A stretch of DNA of 64,000 nt from Bombyx mori. Its lineage: Eukaryota; Arthropoda; Insecta; Lepidoptera; Bombycidae. A program made the translations under genes and the position numbers. The DNA is taken from NCBI RefSeq assembly GCF_030269925.1, contig NC_085108.1, positions 3,100,001 through 3,164,000 on the forward strand. Reading direction: 5' to 3'. Numbering within the stretch: the first letter of the stretch is position 1; every line of letters starts with the position of its first letter. Positions 63,536-64,000 of this stretch are shown here, piece by piece. The notes beneath the pieces are model-generated. The model saw only the letters and a list, made by a program, of their open reading frames with translations. It did not search any database and was not told the origin of the DNA.

Positions 63536-64000
63536 TAGTAAGCGGCACGTAAGTTGGCAAGGTTTTGGTGTAGTGGGGGTAATGTCGCGCATAGTGTACA
63601 TTGCAACAAAAAAATGGTCACTTTTATGGCCCGCATTAATTTTATTTTATTAAATTTTTTATTTGCCATAATTTATTTTTAAGCCTGTGTGTTTAGAAGA
63701 AAGTTAAAGAAAAGAGAGGAATTCGTGAAGTGTATTAGGTGTTATAAATAAAATACAATTAAAAGTTAAAAAGTTTATTTAACAAAATATACTTAATATT
63801 AAAAATTATGTGTCGCCGTCGTCACTATCATTTTCTAATAGTGCTACCCCTTGGATTAAATTTATGGTAGGACCTGAGCTGGTGGAAGGAGTTGGCTCCT
63901 CATCGTCGACATAACGAAGAGTCGCTGTCGTCACTGGCGTAAATAATAAAACGCTCAGTGACTGAATCGACTATAATTATGGTCATTGGTATTTGGTCCT
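63536..64000 (-). mobile_element. End of a related Tc1/mariner-like element, continuing past the window
   Basis: TGGTGTAGTGGGGGTAATGT after 63570 resembles the end of the 27232 family (GACGTAGTGGGGGTAAGTTT). The minus strand at about 63808-63925 encodes VDDEEPTPSTSSGP and ends in the acidic LLENDSDDGDT, a transposase C-terminus like, but distinct from, the other copies. Confidence 0.6.

Noticed and set aside
1..64000. CRISPR arrays, bacterial operons, riboswitches
   Set aside because: The tandem arrays have diverged units without unique spacers, and the gene structure with introns, SINEs and LINEs is that of an insect nucleus.

Overview
The window is insect nuclear DNA, almost certainly silkworm (Bombyx mori) or a very close bombycid. 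It is AT-rich, its genes are split into short exons by long introns, and it holds more than twenty copies of the tRNA-derived Bombyx SINE Bm1, including copies with the tRNA-like head. Helitron-like repeats typical of Lepidoptera, mariner/maT, Harbinger and Tc1-like DNA elements, LINE fragments and one intact Ty3/gypsy element are also present. No bacterial, organellar or CRISPR features were seen.

Three host genes are supported. (1) On the plus strand, 15.6-21.7 kb, lies most of an ACBD5-type acyl-CoA-binding protein: the second half of the ACB domain, an acidic linker, a coiled-coil-like exon and a C-terminal membrane anchor. Its first exon (start codon and first ACB helix) was not found and probably lies upstream of the window. 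(2) On the minus strand, 58.4-38.07 kb, lies a complete type II BMP receptor (wishful thinking / BMPR2 family). Fourteen exons join with matching phases into a 3627-nt frame (1208 codons plus stop): signal peptide, unusually long N-terminal extension, cysteine-rich ectodomain, transmembrane helix, kinase and a tail of about 500 residues. (3) On the plus strand at 62.93 kb is the first coding exon of a carnosine N-methyltransferase (CARNMT1 / UPF0586) gene that continues past the window.

Layout. 0-9.1 kb: Bm1 copies, Helitron-like copies, an hAT-like MITE, and an internally deleted mariner (8367-9150). 9.17-14.67 kb: a full-length Ty3/gypsy element on the minus strand with two 248-bp LTRs that look identical, open gag and pol, and a 4-bp target duplication. 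15.6-21.7 kb: ACBD5-like gene with repeats in its introns. 21.8-38 kb: gene-poor, with MITEs, a retroposon family with an 11-bp target duplication, a Tc1-like element inserted in an older inverted-repeat element, tandem repeats, and a 5'-truncated LINE with a 90-bp poly(A) tail. 38-58.4 kb: the receptor gene; its introns hold Bm1 copies, a maT element interrupted by an RTE LINE, a Harbinger element inside a Bm1, a MITE with perfect 47-bp inverted repeats, and three minisatellites. 58.4-64 kb: repeats, including a foldback transposon derivative, the CARNMT1 start and the end of a related transposase.

The genes show no sign of acting together. The receptor acts in BMP signalling at the cell surface, the ACBD5-like protein in acyl-CoA handling at an organelle membrane, and CARNMT1 in small-peptide methylation. 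The most unusual host signal is the long N-terminal extension of the receptor, with basic, amidation-like motifs. The most notable mobile-DNA signals are the intact gypsy element in a palindromic site, the foldback transposon and the several nested insertions.
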